Part shown: one piece after another, positions 34,575 to 43,219 of the stretch
Layout of the letters: each line of letters begins with the position of its first letter
Numbering within the stretch: the first letter of the stretch is position 1
Source: Microlunatus sp. Gsoil 973
Lineage (GTDB): Bacteria > Actinomycetota > Actinomycetes > Propionibacteriales > Propionibacteriaceae
Direction: 5' to 3'
Assembly (NCBI RefSeq): GCF_009707365.1
Contig: NZ_CP046122.1
Span: forward strand, 3,100,001 to 3,164,000
Length of the DNA: 64,000 bases
Notes under the pieces: model-generated
The model's input: the letters and a program-made list of their open reading frames with translations, nothing else
Told to the model about the DNA's origin: nothing
Database searches by the model: none
Program-made: the position numbers and the translations under genes

Positions 34575-35267
34575 TCAGGCCTGCTTGCGATCCAGATCGA
34601 CCTCGTAGTTGGGCAGGGGCGACTCGACCGGCCGCATGTCGACCACGGTCGGATGGTCGGCGTCGGACCAGAGTTCCTCCGCCGCCACCTCGTTCTGTTC
34701 GCCGCGCAGATGCCGCGGCAGCTGCTGCACGTCGCCGACCGGCGCGTCGATCGCCTCGAGATCAAGGTCGGCTCGCAGCAGCTGGATCTCGGTGTCCCGG
34801 GACCGTACGGTCTCCCGCAGCCCGGCAATGGTGACATCGCGGGACTTGACCTCGCTGCGCAGCCGGGCGTTGTCGCCGGTGAGTTCGGTGACCGTGGTGT
34901 TGAGCTGACCGATCCGGATCTGCTGCTTGGACGCGCGATCGGTGGCCGCCTGGACGCGATCAGTGAGGACCTGGACCACCTCGGCGTTCCGGGTGCGCTC
35001 GGCACTGAGCGCCGAGCCGTGATCCTTGGTCAGCGCCAACAGCCTGGCCGCATGCTCACGGCGTACCTGACGAAGATGCTTGAAGGCCAGGACGACGGCA
35101 ACCGCACCGGTTGCGATGGCCAGGCCGATACCGGCCCGTACGGCCCAGACCGGCCCGACGGCGGCGGCAGCACACAGCACAGCGCCGGCGATCAGAACGA
35201 TCCGGCTTGCTCGCACCAACCGGGGCATCGGGGCATGCCGTCGCGCGGCAGGGGAAGCAGAACTCAC
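34575..35267 (-). CDS. Membrane-anchored coiled-coil protein
   Basis: 230 residues. Two hydrophobic segments at about 22-60 (IVLIAGAVLCAAAAV, GIGLAIATGAVAVVLAF) are followed by a long coiled coil at about 65-165 rich in Arg, Glu, Leu, Val and Thr, and an acidic tail. I recognise no enzymatic domain. It is in the same place as the membrane gene at the end of the mycobacterial folate operon. Starts at GTG 35267 or ATG 35228. Topology, not function, is what can be said. Confidence 0.7.
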   Translation of the reverse strand: MSSASPAARRHAPMPRLVRASRIVLIAGAVLCAAAAVGPVWAVRAGIGLAIATGAVAVVLAFKHLRQVRREHAARLLALTKDHGSALSAERTRNAEVVQVLTDRVQAATDRASKQQIRIGQLNTTVTELTGDNARLRSEVKSRDVTIAGLRETVRSRDTEIQLLRADLDLEAIDAPVGDVQQLPRHLRGEQNEVAAEELWSDADHPTVVDMRPVESPLPNYEVDLDRKQA

Positions 35268-35318
35268 GGGGGAGAATCTAGTCGGCCGGGACCGGACGTT
35301 CGGCGACCGGCACGCGGG

Positions 35319-35864
35319 TCAGCCGCGATCCTTGTCCTGATTCGTTTTCGGGTCGTCCGGTGGCACCAGACAGGCGCGTTCGACGCGCAGCGAGGCAAGC
35401 ATGATCGCGATGCCGCCGATGATCGCCACGGCCGAACGGATCACCCGCTCGCGTGGTGCATCGGTCTGTACGTCGGCGACGAACCGGATGGCGAACCCGA
35501 AGTAGCCGCCGGCCATCAGCGCGCCGACCACTGCCCCGGCCTTGCCCAGCGCCAGCCAAGCGACCGCCTGCCGGTCCGGGATCCGCAGCCGATTGACCTG
35601 CAGGCGCAGATGCAGCACGTAGGCGATGCAGACCAGGACGGCGGCAGCCGCCAGCAGAGTGATCGGTCCCGACCAGGCGACGCGGACCGGTACACCGTCG
35701 CGTCCTGTCACCGCGGCGACGGTCCATCCGACCAGCGCCCCGATCAGCCCGACGACGATCAGGACGGTCGGTCGGGTGCGCCGCAGATTGCCCTGCGGTT
35801 CCTGATCACCGCCGTCGGGGCCGTCACCGCCGGGCTCGTCCGGTCCGCCGGTCGGGTCGTGCAA
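35319..35864 (-). CDS. DUF3180 membrane protein
   Basis: 181 residues. Gly/Asp/Pro-rich leader of about 28 residues, then four hydrophobic helices (VLIVVGLIGALVGW, ITLLAAAAVLVCIAYVL, AVVGALMAGGYFGFA, AVAIIGGIAIMLA). This matches DUF3180, which follows folK in Actinobacteria; function unknown. Stop-to-start distance after folK is 20 nt. The start (TTG 35864) is uncertain because no separate ribosome site is seen. Confidence 0.8.
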   Translation of the reverse strand: MHDPTGGPDEPGGDGPDGGDQEPQGNLRRTRPTVLIVVGLIGALVGWTVAAVTGRDGVPVRVAWSGPITLLAAAAVLVCIAYVLHLRLQVNRLRIPDRQAVAWLALGKAGAVVGALMAGGYFGFAIRFVADVQTDAPRERVIRSAVAIIGGIAIMLASLRVERACLVPPDDPKTNQDKDRG

Positions 35865-35884
35865 CTCCGGAAGGTCGCGCAGGG

Positions 35885-36445
35885 TCAGTCACCCTCGATG
35901 ATCAGATCGTCGCGCTTGGTGACTCCCTCACCGCCGACCGTATCCAGCAGCGGTGCGATCGCGCCGTGTCCGGGCAGCTCGGCCGACGGATCGATCTCGG
36001 CCCAGGGAACCAGGACGAAACCGCGCTCGTGGGCGCGTGGATGGGGCAGGGTGAGGTCGGCCTGGGTGGTCTCGGTGTTGCCGACCATCACCAGGTCGAC
36101 GTCCAGGGTCCGGGAGGCGTGCGGCTCGGGACGTTCGCGGCCGAAGGCGTCCTCGATCGCCTGGGCGCGCTCCAGCAGCGTCCGCGGCTCCAGGGTGCTC
36201 TCGCCGACGATGACGATGTTGAGGAACTGGGGACTGCCGTCGGCCATGGCGACCGGGTCGGTCTCGTACACCGAGGAGACGTCCACGACGATCACGTCCG
36301 GGGTGTCGCGGATCGCGTCCACCGCACCCTGGAGGTTGGCCAGCCGATCACCGAGGTTGGATCCCACGGAGAAGACCACCTTCCGCAGGGGTTTCATTCC
36401 GCTGAGTGTGTCGGCATCAATCGCGTGAGGATTCGGGCTAGTCAC
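35885..36445 (-). CDS. folK: 2-amino-4-hydroxy-6-hydroxymethyldihydropteridine pyrophosphokinase
   Basis: 186 residues. HPPK motifs: VVFSVGSNLGDR (22-33), FLNIVIVG (about 73), RTLDVDLVMVG (111-121) and LPHPRAHERGFVLVPWAEI (132-150). It transfers pyrophosphate from ATP to hydroxymethyldihydropterin before condensation with p-aminobenzoate. Overlaps folB by 8 nt, the usual order in Actinobacteria. A short N-terminal extension before MKPLRKVV is possible, so the true start may be the internal Met. Confidence 0.95.
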   Translation of the reverse strand: MTSPNPHAIDADTLSGMKPLRKVVFSVGSNLGDRLANLQGAVDAIRDTPDVIVVDVSSVYETDPVAMADGSPQFLNIVIVGESTLEPRTLLERAQAIEDAFGRERPEPHASRTLDVDLVMVGNTETTQADLTLPHPRAHERGFVLVPWAEIDPSAELPGHGAIAPLLDTVGGEGVTKRDDLIIEGD

Positions 36446-36881
36446 GGGTTCGGCTCCTTGTCAGCGTCACGGCCACATCGGCCACATCGGCGTTGATCGG
36501 CGCCTCGGGTTTGTGCACGGTGACCTCCACCGTGTGCACCCGCGGTGACGCCAGGCAGCTATCAGCTATTCGTCCGGCCAGTGCTTCGATCAGGTTCAAC
36601 GGATCGGATTCGATGTCGGCGACCACTGCCGCGCTGAGCGCGCCGTAATCCAGCGTGTCGCCGAGGTCATCGCTGCCGGCAGCCGCGGAAAGATCGAGCC
36701 AACAGACCACGTCGACGACGAATCGCTGACCCTGCTCGCGCTCGAAATCGAAGACACCGTGATGACCGAAACCGGAGATGCCACGCAGACTGATCCGGTC
36801 CCGGACTGTGCCGGCTGCGGCCGTGTCCGATCCGGCGGAGTCCTCCGCAGGCTTCGTTGCTACGTTGGGATTACCTGCCAC
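36438..36881 (-). CDS. folB: Dihydroneopterin aldolase
   Basis: 147 residues: DRISLRGISGFGHHGVFDFEREQGQRFVVDV is the family opening (substrate Glu in FEREQGQRF), then DYGALSAAVV, NLIEALAGRIADSC and VTVHKPEAPI. It converts dihydroneopterin to hydroxymethyldihydropterin and glycolaldehyde. The first 27 residues are a nonconserved Ala/Thr/Asp leader. GTG 36881 follows GGAGGAGG. 132 nt separate it from folP. Confidence 0.95.
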   Translation of the reverse strand: MAGNPNVATKPAEDSAGSDTAAAGTVRDRISLRGISGFGHHGVFDFEREQGQRFVVDVVCWLDLSAAAGSDDLGDTLDYGALSAAVVADIESDPLNLIEALAGRIADSCLASPRVHTVEVTVHKPEAPINADVADVAVTLTRSRTRD

Positions 36882-37013
36882 GTCACCTCCTCCGCTCGCG
36901 GTGTCAGCCTAGTCAGTCGGTCCCAACAGGCACCCGGGGAGTCTTGCACAGCCCGGCGACGGCTTCGAACCCGTGCCGCGATGCGGGCGTGGCTCGCGCG
37001 GTGGATCTGGCGG

Positions 37014-37898
37014 CTAGGAGCTGTTCGATTCGGGCGAGCGACGGAGCCGTTCGACGACAGCTACAGCGTCCCGGCTGGGTCGTACGGTGTGCACCCGGAC
37101 CGCCCAGAAGTCGTGCAGCGCCGCCCAGCCGGTGAGCACCGCGGTGGCGTCGTCGCGGCCAAGCGGCGGACGAGGGCTGCCGTCGGGATCGGCGAGCAGG
37201 GTTCCGAGGAAGCGCTTCCGGGAGGCGGCGAAGAGCAACGGCCGGCCGAGTTCGTGCAGCACGTCGAGGTGTTGCAGCAGCTCCCAGTTGTGGTCGCCGG
37301 TCTTGGCGAAACCGAATCCGGGATCCAGCACCAACCGGTCGGAGCGGATGCCGGCAGCCAGGGCCCGGTCGGCGAGCCTGGCCAGTTCCTCGCGTACCTC
37401 GCTGACCACGTTGCGGTAGTTGGCCTTGGACTGCATGTCGACCGAGTGCCCGCGCCAGTGCATCTGGACGTAGGCACACCCGAGCTCGGCCGCGACCGGG
37501 ATCATTGCCGGATCGGCCTGGCCGCCCGAGACGTCGTTGATCAGCCGAGCCCCGGCCTGGTACGCCTGCTGCGCGGTGCGTGCCCGCATGGTGTCCACGC
37601 TGATCGCGGTCCGGCCCTCGCGGATCGCCGGTTCATCGGCCAGGTCGCGGATGACCGGGATCGTTCGGCGGAGTTCCTCCTCCGGATCGACCCGGGACGC
37701 GCCCGGGCGGGTCGACTCCCCGCCGATGTCGAGGATGTCAGCACCCTCGGCGATCAGTTCCTGTCCGTGGCGTACAGCTGCGTCGTGGTCGAAGAACGAG
37801 CCGCCGTCGGAGAACGAATCGGGCGTCACGTTGATCACGCCCATCACCAGCGTTCGTCCGGGTGCCGGCAGCCCGGCAACCACCGGCAGTTCAGTCAC
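37014..37898 (-). CDS. folP: Dihydropteroate synthase
   Basis: 294 residues. TIM barrel motifs: VMGVINVTPDSFSDGG (18-33), ILDIGGESTRPGA (55-67), the DTMR strand near 100, LINDVSGG near 119, LVLDPGFGFAKTGDHN near 192 and LFAASRKRFLG near 222. It joins p-aminobenzoate to the pterin; sulfonamides inhibit it. GTG 37898. Although it is in the folate operon, the upstream folE is 1.13 kb away across a repeat array. Confidence 0.96.
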   Translation of the reverse strand: MTELPVVAGLPAPGRTLVMGVINVTPDSFSDGGSFFDHDAAVRHGQELIAEGADILDIGGESTRPGASRVDPEEELRRTIPVIRDLADEPAIREGRTAISVDTMRARTAQQAYQAGARLINDVSGGQADPAMIPVAAELGCAYVQMHWRGHSVDMQSKANYRNVVSEVREELARLADRALAAGIRSDRLVLDPGFGFAKTGDHNWELLQHLDVLHELGRPLLFAASRKRFLGTLLADPDGSPRPPLGRDDATAVLTGWAALHDFWAVRVHTVRPSRDAVAVVERLRRSPESNSS

Positions 37899-38099
37899 GC
37901 CGTCACCCTAGTGCCCCGTCGCCCGCTCTGCCCGCGGGTGTTTGCGCGCCGACCCGGCGTCCCATGGCGCGGCATGCCCGGCCGCGCGTGCCCTGGCCGG
38001 GCATGGTCGAGCCGGCTCTGGCTCGTTGCCGCACCAGTTACTCGATCCCGCGACCTCTACTCGGCCCCGCACCCGCTGCCGTCCCCCACTGGCCTGTTG

Positions 38100-38199
38100 C
38101 CGCACCGGTTCCTCGATCCCGCGACCTTTACTCGGCCCCGCACCCGCTGCAGCTGTAGCGAGACCGAGTACGTGGTGCGCGATCGAGGAACTGGTGCGG
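38100..38199. repeat. Palindrome copy 1
   Basis: 100 nt. Comparing the left arm 38100-38149 with the reverse complement of 38150-38199, 38 of 50 positions agree, with an 11-base exact block GTTCCTCGATC and the block TACTCGG. Confidence 0.85.
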
Positions 38200-38212
38200 G
38201 GCCGAGGAACTG

Positions 38213-38290
38213 GTGCGGGCGAACTGCCCGCGGCCCAGGTGCGGGCGAACTGCCCGCGGCCCAGGTGCGGGCGAACTGCCCGCGGCCCAC
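38213..38290. repeat. 26-bp direct repeat, three copies
   Basis: The unit starts GTGCGGGCGAACTG and is present at 38213, 38239 and 38265 with virtually no change. It lies inside the first linker of the palindrome array and is found only there, suggesting recent slippage expansion. Confidence 0.85.
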
Positions 38291-38344
38291 GAACCGGGGT
38301 GCCCGCGGCCGCCGTGGACGCGGTCCTGCCCCTCTGGCTCGTTG

Positions 38345-38444
38345 CCGCACCATTTGCTCGATCCCGCGACCTCTACTCGGCTCCACACCCGCTGCAGCTG
38401 TAGCGAGACCGAGTACGTGGTGCGCGATCGAGGAACTGGTGCGG
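38345..38444. repeat. Palindrome copy 2
   Basis: 100 nt, same arms as copy 1 with CATTTGCTCGATC in the left arm; right arm ends GAGGAACTGGTGCGG. Confidence 0.85.
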
Positions 38445-38589
38445 CGCCGAGGAACTGGTGCGGGCCAACTGCTGCGCGACCGAGGAACTGGTGTGGCGCT
38501 GAGGAAGTGGTGCGGGCGAACTGCTGCGCGGCCCACGAACAGGGTGCCCGCGGCCCCGTGGACGCGGCCCTGCCCCCTCTGGCTCGTTG

Positions 38590-38689
38590 TCGCACCAGTT
38601 GCTCGATCCCGCAACCTTTACTCGGCCGCGCACCCGCTGCAGCTGTAGCGAGAACGAGTACGTGGTGCGCGATCGAGGAACTGGTGCGG
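38590..38689. repeat. Palindrome copy 3
   Basis: 100 nt; starts CGCACCAGTTGCTCGATC after a T and ends GAACTGGTGCGG. Copies 3 and 4 are nearly identical to each other, including most of their linkers. Confidence 0.85.
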
Positions 38690-38783
38690 CGCCGAACAAG
38701 TGGTGCGGACCAACTGCTGCGCGGCCCACGAACCAGGGTGCCCGCGGCCCCGTGGACGCGGCCCTGCCCCCTCTGGCTCGTTG

Positions 38784-38883
38784 TCGCACCAGTTGCTCGA
38801 TCCCGCAACCTTTACTCGGCCGCGCACCCGCTGCAGCTGTAGCGAGACCGAGTACGTGGTGCGCGATCGAGGAACTGGTGCGG
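38784..38883. repeat. Palindrome copy 4
   Basis: 100 nt, nearly identical to copy 3; the preceding linker is 51 nt shorter than the other two. Confidence 0.85.
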
Positions 38884-39031
38884 CGCCGAACAAGTGGTGC
38901 GGACCAACTGCTGCGCGATCGAGCAAGTAGTGCGGTGCGGACCAACTGCTGCGCGATCGAGCAAGTGATGCGGCGCCGAACAAGTGGTGCGGGCGAAATG
39001 CTGCGCGCCGGGCGGCGTACAGACCGACAGG

Positions 39032-39667
39032 TCAGGAGGTGATCAGGCTCATCGCCTCGGCGCGGGTGACCGGGTCGCGCATACCGCCACGGACGGCGCT
39101 GGTGACGGTCTTCGACCCTGGCTTCTTCACACCGCGCATGATCATGCACTGATGCTCGCATTCCAGTACGACGATCACCCCGCGCGGACTGAGGGTCGCG
39201 ACCAGTTCCTCGGCGATCTGCGTGGTCAGCCGCTCCTGTACCTGCGGCCGCTTGGCATACACGTCGACCAACCGAGCCAGCTTGGACAAACCGGTGATCC
39301 GGCCGTGCTCGCCGGGGATGTAGCCAACGTGGGCGACGCCGGTGAACGGCAGCAGGTGGTGTTCGCAAATGCTCCACACCTCGATGTCCTTGACCAGCAC
39401 CAGCTCGTCGTGGCCGAGGTCGAAGGTGGTGGCAAGCACATCGGAAGGTTCCTGGTGCAGTCCGGCCAGGATCTCGGCGTACGCCTTGGCGACCCGTTCC
39501 GGTGTCTTCCGCAGCCCGTCGCGGTCCGGGTCCTCGCCGATGCCGATCAGCAGCTCGCGGACCGCCCGAACGATCCGATCATGATCGAACTTGTTCGAGT
39601 TGCCCGGTCCCAGCAGGGCGCCGTTGGAGGACGGCTCATGGCCGTTGCCCCGCGCGTCGGTGACCAC
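39032..39667 (-). CDS. folE: GTP cyclohydrolase I
   Basis: 211 residues. Family motifs are [34 protein letters not shown], the zinc cysteine in [20 protein letters not shown], and the second zinc cysteine in [10 protein letters not shown] near residue 180. It opens the GTP ring to form dihydroneopterin triphosphate, the first step of folate synthesis. The GTG 39667 start lies 5 nt after the ftsH stop, so they are coupled. The first 25 residues are not conserved. The downstream array separates it from folP. Confidence 0.95.
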   Translation of the reverse strand: MVTDARGNGHEPSSNGALLGPGNSNKFDHDRIVRAVRELLIGIGEDPDRDGLRKTPERVAKAYAEILAGLHQEPSDVLATTFDLGHDELVLVKDIEVWSICEHHLLPFTGVAHVGYIPGEHGRITGLSKLARLVDVYAKRPQVQERLTTQIAEELVATLSPRGVIVVLECEHQCMIMRGVKKPGSKTVTSAVRGGMRDPVTRAEAMSLITS

Positions 39668-39672
39668 GGCCG

Positions 39673-42006
39673 CTAGTTGCCGTTGCTGTTCGGGCCGTCC
39701 TGCGGCCGGCGGAACTGATCGTCGGGATCCTGCTGCTGACCCGGATACTGCTGGGTCTGCGGCCCCGACTGCTGACCGTACGGCCCGTACTGACCCTGAC
39801 CGTCCTGACCCTGACCGTGCTGACCCTGACCCTGCTGGCCCTGACCGTACTGGCCCTGGCCGTACTGATCCTGGCCGTACTGGTCCTGGTAGCCGTACGG
39901 GCCCTGGCCGTAGCCGCCGTGGCTGTGATCGCCCGGGCGGACCGGATCGCCGGACGGACCGGCCGGAATGTCCGGGCCGGGCTGTCCCGGGCCGGGATGA
40001 TGCCCCGGACCACCCCCGGGCAGGACCGGTGGGTTGGGCTGGTGACCCGGCGGTACGCCGTCGACTCCCGGTCCGACGGGGATGCCGACCTGCTGACCGT
40101 TCGGGTTCGGCGGCGGCTTCACCGGCGGCAGGTTGGACGGCTTGCGGGTCGGTGAACCGGTCCACGGCGGCCGCGCGGGACGTACCTTCAGCGGCTTGAA
40201 GACCTCGGCCACCTCACGCTTGTCCAGCGTCTCTCGCTCGAACAGGGCCCGAACCAGGCTGTCCAGCACCTCGCGATTCTCGTGCAGGATGTCGAAGGCC
40301 TCCTGGTGGGCGTTGTTGATCAACAGCGCCACCTCGGAGTCGACCACACCGGCAACCTCTTCGGAGTAGTCGCGACCGTGGCCGTAGTCCCGACCAAGGA
40401 ACGGCTCGGAGTTGTCGGAGCCGTACTTGACCGCACCCAAACGCTCGGTCATGCCGTACTGGGTGACCATGGCGCGGGCCAGGTTGGAAGCCTTCTCGAT
40501 GTCGTTGGACGCGCCGGTCGTCGGGTTGTGCAGGACGAGCTCTTCGGCAGCCCGGCCGCCCATCATGTAGGCCAGCTGGTCGAGCAGTTCGGCGCGGGAG
40601 TTGGAGTACTTGTCCTGTTCCGGCAACACCATGGTGTAGCCGAGCGCCCGGCCACGCGGCAGGATCGTGACCTTCTGCACCGGGTCGGTGCCCGGCAGCG
40701 CGGCAGCCACCAGGGCGTGCCCGCCCTCGTGGTAGGCGGTGATCAGCTTCTCCTTCTCGTCCATCAACCGGCTGCGCTTCTGCGGGCCGGCGACGACGCG
40801 GTCGATCGCCTCGTCGAGGAAGCCGTTGGTGATCACCGAGACGTTGGAACGGGCGGTCAGCAGGGCGGCCTCGTTGAGGACGTTGGCCAGGTCCGCACCG
40901 GTGAATCCGGGCGTCCGGCGAGCGACCGTCGCCAGATCGACAGTGGGGTCGATCGGCTTGCCCTGGGCGTGCACCCGCAGGATCTCGTAGCGGCCCTTGA
41001 GGTCTGGTGCCTCGACCGAGATCTGCCGGTCAAACCGGCCCGGGCGCAGCAGGGCGGGGTCAAGCACATCGGGACGGTTGGTCGCGGCGATCAGGATCAC
41101 TCCGCCGCGAACGTCGAAGCCATCCATCTCGACCAGCAACTGGTTCAGGGTCTGCTCACGCTCGTCGTGGCCGCCGCCCATTCCGGCGCCACGGTGTCGG
41201 CCGACCGCGTCGATCTCGTCGATGAAGACGATGGCCGGCGCGTTCTCCTTGGCCTGCTCGAACAGGTCGCGCACCCGGGAGGCACCGACACCGACGAACA
41301 TCTCGACGAAGTCGGAGCCCGAGATCGAGTAGAACGGCACCCCGGCCTCGCCGGCGACGGCGCGGGCCAGCAACGTCTTACCGGTACCGGGCGGCCCGTA
41401 GAGCAGAACGCCCTTGGGGATCTTCGCTCCGACCGCCTGGAACTTGGCGGGTTCGGCAAGGAACTCCTTGATCTCCTCCAGTTCCTCGATCGCCTCGTCC
41501 ACACCCGCGACGTCACCGAAGGTCGTCTTCGGGGTGTCCTTGTTGGCAATCTTGGCGCGGGACTTGCCGAACTGCATGACCCGGCCGCCGCCGCCCTGGA
41601 CGGAGTTGATGAAGAAGAAGAACAGCACGCCAAGTAACAGGAACGGAATCAGCGTTCCCAACATGGTGGAGAAGAAGCCAGGTGTCGGGTTCTTGCCGAT
41701 CCAGCTGTCCAGCGTGTTGTTGTCGATCCGCTTCTGGAGATCGGAGGCCAGTTGGGTTCCCTGGTCGCCCACCCAGACCGCTTCGATCTTCTCGCCGTTC
41801 TCCTTGGTGATCTGGATCTTCTGGTCACCGTCGATCAGCTGCACCTCTTTGAGGTGCTCGGTGCCCTGGATCACGGAGATCGCCTGGGAGGTCGGGACCT
41901 GCCTGTAGCCGTCGCTGCGGTTCACCAGTTCGACGATCACCGCGATCGCGACGATGGCGATGACGAACCACAGCAAGGGGCCCCGAAAGATGCGCTTGAC
42001 GTTCAT
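39673..42006 (-). CDS. ftsH: ATP-dependent zinc metalloprotease FtsH
   Basis: 777 residues. Two membrane helices (about 10-27 and 117-135) flank a short external domain; the AAA+ module has Walker A GPPGTGKT (204-211) and the SRH region; the metalloprotease has HEGGH (426-430). A C-terminal tail from about 630 is Pro/Gly-rich and ends in tandem GYGQ/GQ repeats rich in Gln, Tyr and Gly, which is absent from model FtsH proteins. It degrades membrane and regulatory proteins. ATG 42006; precedes folE by a few nucleotides. Confidence 0.97.
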   Translation of the reverse strand: MNVKRIFRGPLLWFVIAIVAIAVIVELVNRSDGYRQVPTSQAISVIQGTEHLKEVQLIDGDQKIQITKENGEKIEAVWVGDQGTQLASDLQKRIDNNTLDSWIGKNPTPGFFSTMLGTLIPFLLLGVLFFFFINSVQGGGGRVMQFGKSRAKIANKDTPKTTFGDVAGVDEAIEELEEIKEFLAEPAKFQAVGAKIPKGVLLYGPPGTGKTLLARAVAGEAGVPFYSISGSDFVEMFVGVGASRVRDLFEQAKENAPAIVFIDEIDAVGRHRGAGMGGGHDEREQTLNQLLVEMDGFDVRGGVILIAATNRPDVLDPALLRPGRFDRQISVEAPDLKGRYEILRVHAQGKPIDPTVDLATVARRTPGFTGADLANVLNEAALLTARSNVSVITNGFLDEAIDRVVAGPQKRSRLMDEKEKLITAYHEGGHALVAAALPGTDPVQKVTILPRGRALGYTMVLPEQDKYSNSRAELLDQLAYMMGGRAAEELVLHNPTTGASNDIEKASNLARAMVTQYGMTERLGAVKYGSDNSEPFLGRDYGHGRDYSEEVAGVVDSEVALLINNAHQEAFDILHENREVLDSLVRALFERETLDKREVAEVFKPLKVRPARPPWTGSPTRKPSNLPPVKPPPNPNGQQVGIPVGPGVDGVPPGHQPNPPVLPGGGPGHHPGPGQPGPDIPAGPSGDPVRPGDHSHGGYGQGPYGYQDQYGQDQYGQGQYGQGQQGQGQHGQGQDGQGQYGPYGQQSGPQTQQYPGQQQDPDDQFRRPQDGPNSNGN

Positions 42007-42299
42007 GACCTGCCTTGAAGGTTCCTATTCGGGCGTGCGGGTCGAACCGAAGACTGAAGAATTATCCGACCGTACACGCGCCTAAGGCTAGCCACCGAAT
42101 CCAACTCGGTTCTCGTCCGTCTCGGTGGCGCTGCGGCGATCCGGTCTCGGCGCTCGCTTTGCGGGGACAATCCCTGCACGCCTTGCCGCGGGTACGTCCC
42201 CGGATCTCGAGACGGCGGCCGCTCCGCAGGCTTCTGCGACGACGCGGCCGAGGGGCTCCGTCGATCGACGCACCCAGGAGGCCGGGGCCGCGAGATTGC
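42007..42299. other. Upstream region of ftsH
   Basis: About 290 nt of GC-rich DNA with no credible gene. It must hold the ftsH promoter if transcription does not come through from hpt; I see no clear promoter. Confidence 0.4.
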
Positions 42300-42475
42300 A
42301 CCACGTGTTACCGAATCAACGGGCCCAAGTGCCTTGAGGCGCGGAACGGCGCCACGTGGTACGAAATCAACGCTTCCGCCGCGGAGCCCCGAAACGGTGC
42401 CACGTGTTACGCAATCGACGACCCCAAGCGCCTCGAGCCCCGAAACGGCGCCCCGTGTTACCAAGTCGACCACCG
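42300..42475. repeat. Four-copy 51/48-bp imperfect tandem repeat between hpt and ftsH
   Basis: Copies start at 42301, 42352, 42400 and 42451. Each opens with CCACGTGTTACGxAATC-like DNA (the last has CCCCGTG) and continues with CCCAAGCGCCTCGAGCCCC and GAAACGGCG. The periods of 51, 48 and 51 are multiples of three, but frames in both strands are equally open and none resembles a protein. The CGTG..CGC.ATCGA core is similar to the right arm of the 38-kb palindromes. Confidence 0.8.
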
Positions 42476-42538
42476 GAGCAGGGGACGGGGATGTCACGGG
42501 CGGGCGACGAGCGGCTCCCAGGGCGCCGCCGATGCTGC

Positions 42539-43090
42539 TCAGCTGTAGATGTGCGGTGAGAGGGTACCGACCGAGGTCAGGTTGCGGTAGCGGCCGTCGT
42601 AGTCCAGGCCGTAACCGACGACGAACTCGTTGGGGATGTCGAAGCCGACCCAACGCACATCCACGTCGCTCTTGATCGCCTCCGGCTTGCGGAACATCGT
42701 CATGATGTTCAGGCTCGCCGGGTCCCGGGAACGCAGGTTGCTGATCAGATAGGACAGGGTCAGCCCGGTGTCGATGATGTCCTCCACGACCAGAACGTGG
42801 CGGTCGGAGATGTTGGTGTTGAGGTCCTTGAGGATCCGCACCACACCCGAGGACTGGGTGCCCGACCCGTAGGACGAGATCGCCATCCAGTCCATCTCGC
42901 AGTGGATGGTCAGCGCACGGGACAGGTCGGCCATCACCATCACCGCGCCGCTCAGTACGCCCACCAACAGCAGATCCTTGCCGGCGTACTCCGCGTCGAT
43001 CTCGGCGGCCAACTCCGCCAGTCGCCCCGAGAGATCTTCGGGGGTGTACAGGACCTTGGTCAGTTCGTCGCCGGCGTCTGCGGAATCCAC
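42539..43090 (-). CDS. hpt: Hypoxanthine phosphoribosyltransferase
   Basis: 183 residues with the PRPP motif VVEDIIDTGLTL (101-112), the N-terminal LVGVLSGAVM (42-51), and the base-contact segment WVGFDIPNEFVVGYGLDYDGRYRNL (about 146-170). It salvages hypoxanthine and guanine to IMP and GMP. GTG 43090. Upstream of ftsH in the same direction, with the tandem repeat region in between. Confidence 0.95.
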   Translation of the reverse strand: MDSADAGDELTKVLYTPEDLSGRLAELAAEIDAEYAGKDLLLVGVLSGAVMVMADLSRALTIHCEMDWMAISSYGSGTQSSGVVRILKDLNTNISDRHVLVVEDIIDTGLTLSYLISNLRSRDPASLNIMTMFRKPEAIKSDVDVRWVGFDIPNEFVVGYGLDYDGRYRNLTSVGTLSPHIYS

Positions 43091-43219
43091 GGGACCAGAG
43101 CGTACGCGACCGCCCGGGCCTCATGCACTTCTGCCGTCCAGCGGCTCTCAACCGGCCGATTCCGGCAGCCACACGAAAAATGGGCGGCAGAAATACTCAC
43201 TCCTGGCTAGTCTCCGGCC

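Larger units (their letters stand above)
38023..39010. repeat. Intergenic array of four 100-bp palindromes between folE and folP
   Basis: About 990 nt of repeats fill the gap between folE (ends 39032) and folP (starts 37898). Four near-palindromes of exactly 100 nt, centred on GCTGCAGC-like DNA, start at 38100, 38345, 38590 and 38784; spacing between starts is 245, 245 and 194 nt. Each arm carries CCGCACCAGTT and CTCGATC, later TACTCGG, and its reverse complement GGAACTGGTGCGG on the other side. Linkers are also repeated (ACGAACC..GTGCCCGCGG..CTCTGGCTCGTTG). A lone left arm sits at 38023-38085 and broken right-arm copies fill 38884-39010. All six frames are open for long stretches because of base composition; I see no coding evidence. 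Confidence 0.9.

Noticed and set aside
36759-38648. Long open frames across the palindrome array (629 codons plus and 334 codons minus)
   Set aside because: They merge antisense of folB/folP with repeat DNA, give low-complexity repeats in every frame, and match no family. High GC removes stops.
38023-39010. CRISPR array
   Set aside because: Repeats are 100-bp palindromes with similar, not unique, spacers; no cas genes are nearby.
42003-43172. 389-codon minus-strand frame with repeats of the type VDxVTRGAVSG
   Set aside because: It overlaps hpt in another frame on the same strand; repeat periods in multiples of three keep it open. No start, no ribosome site and no family.
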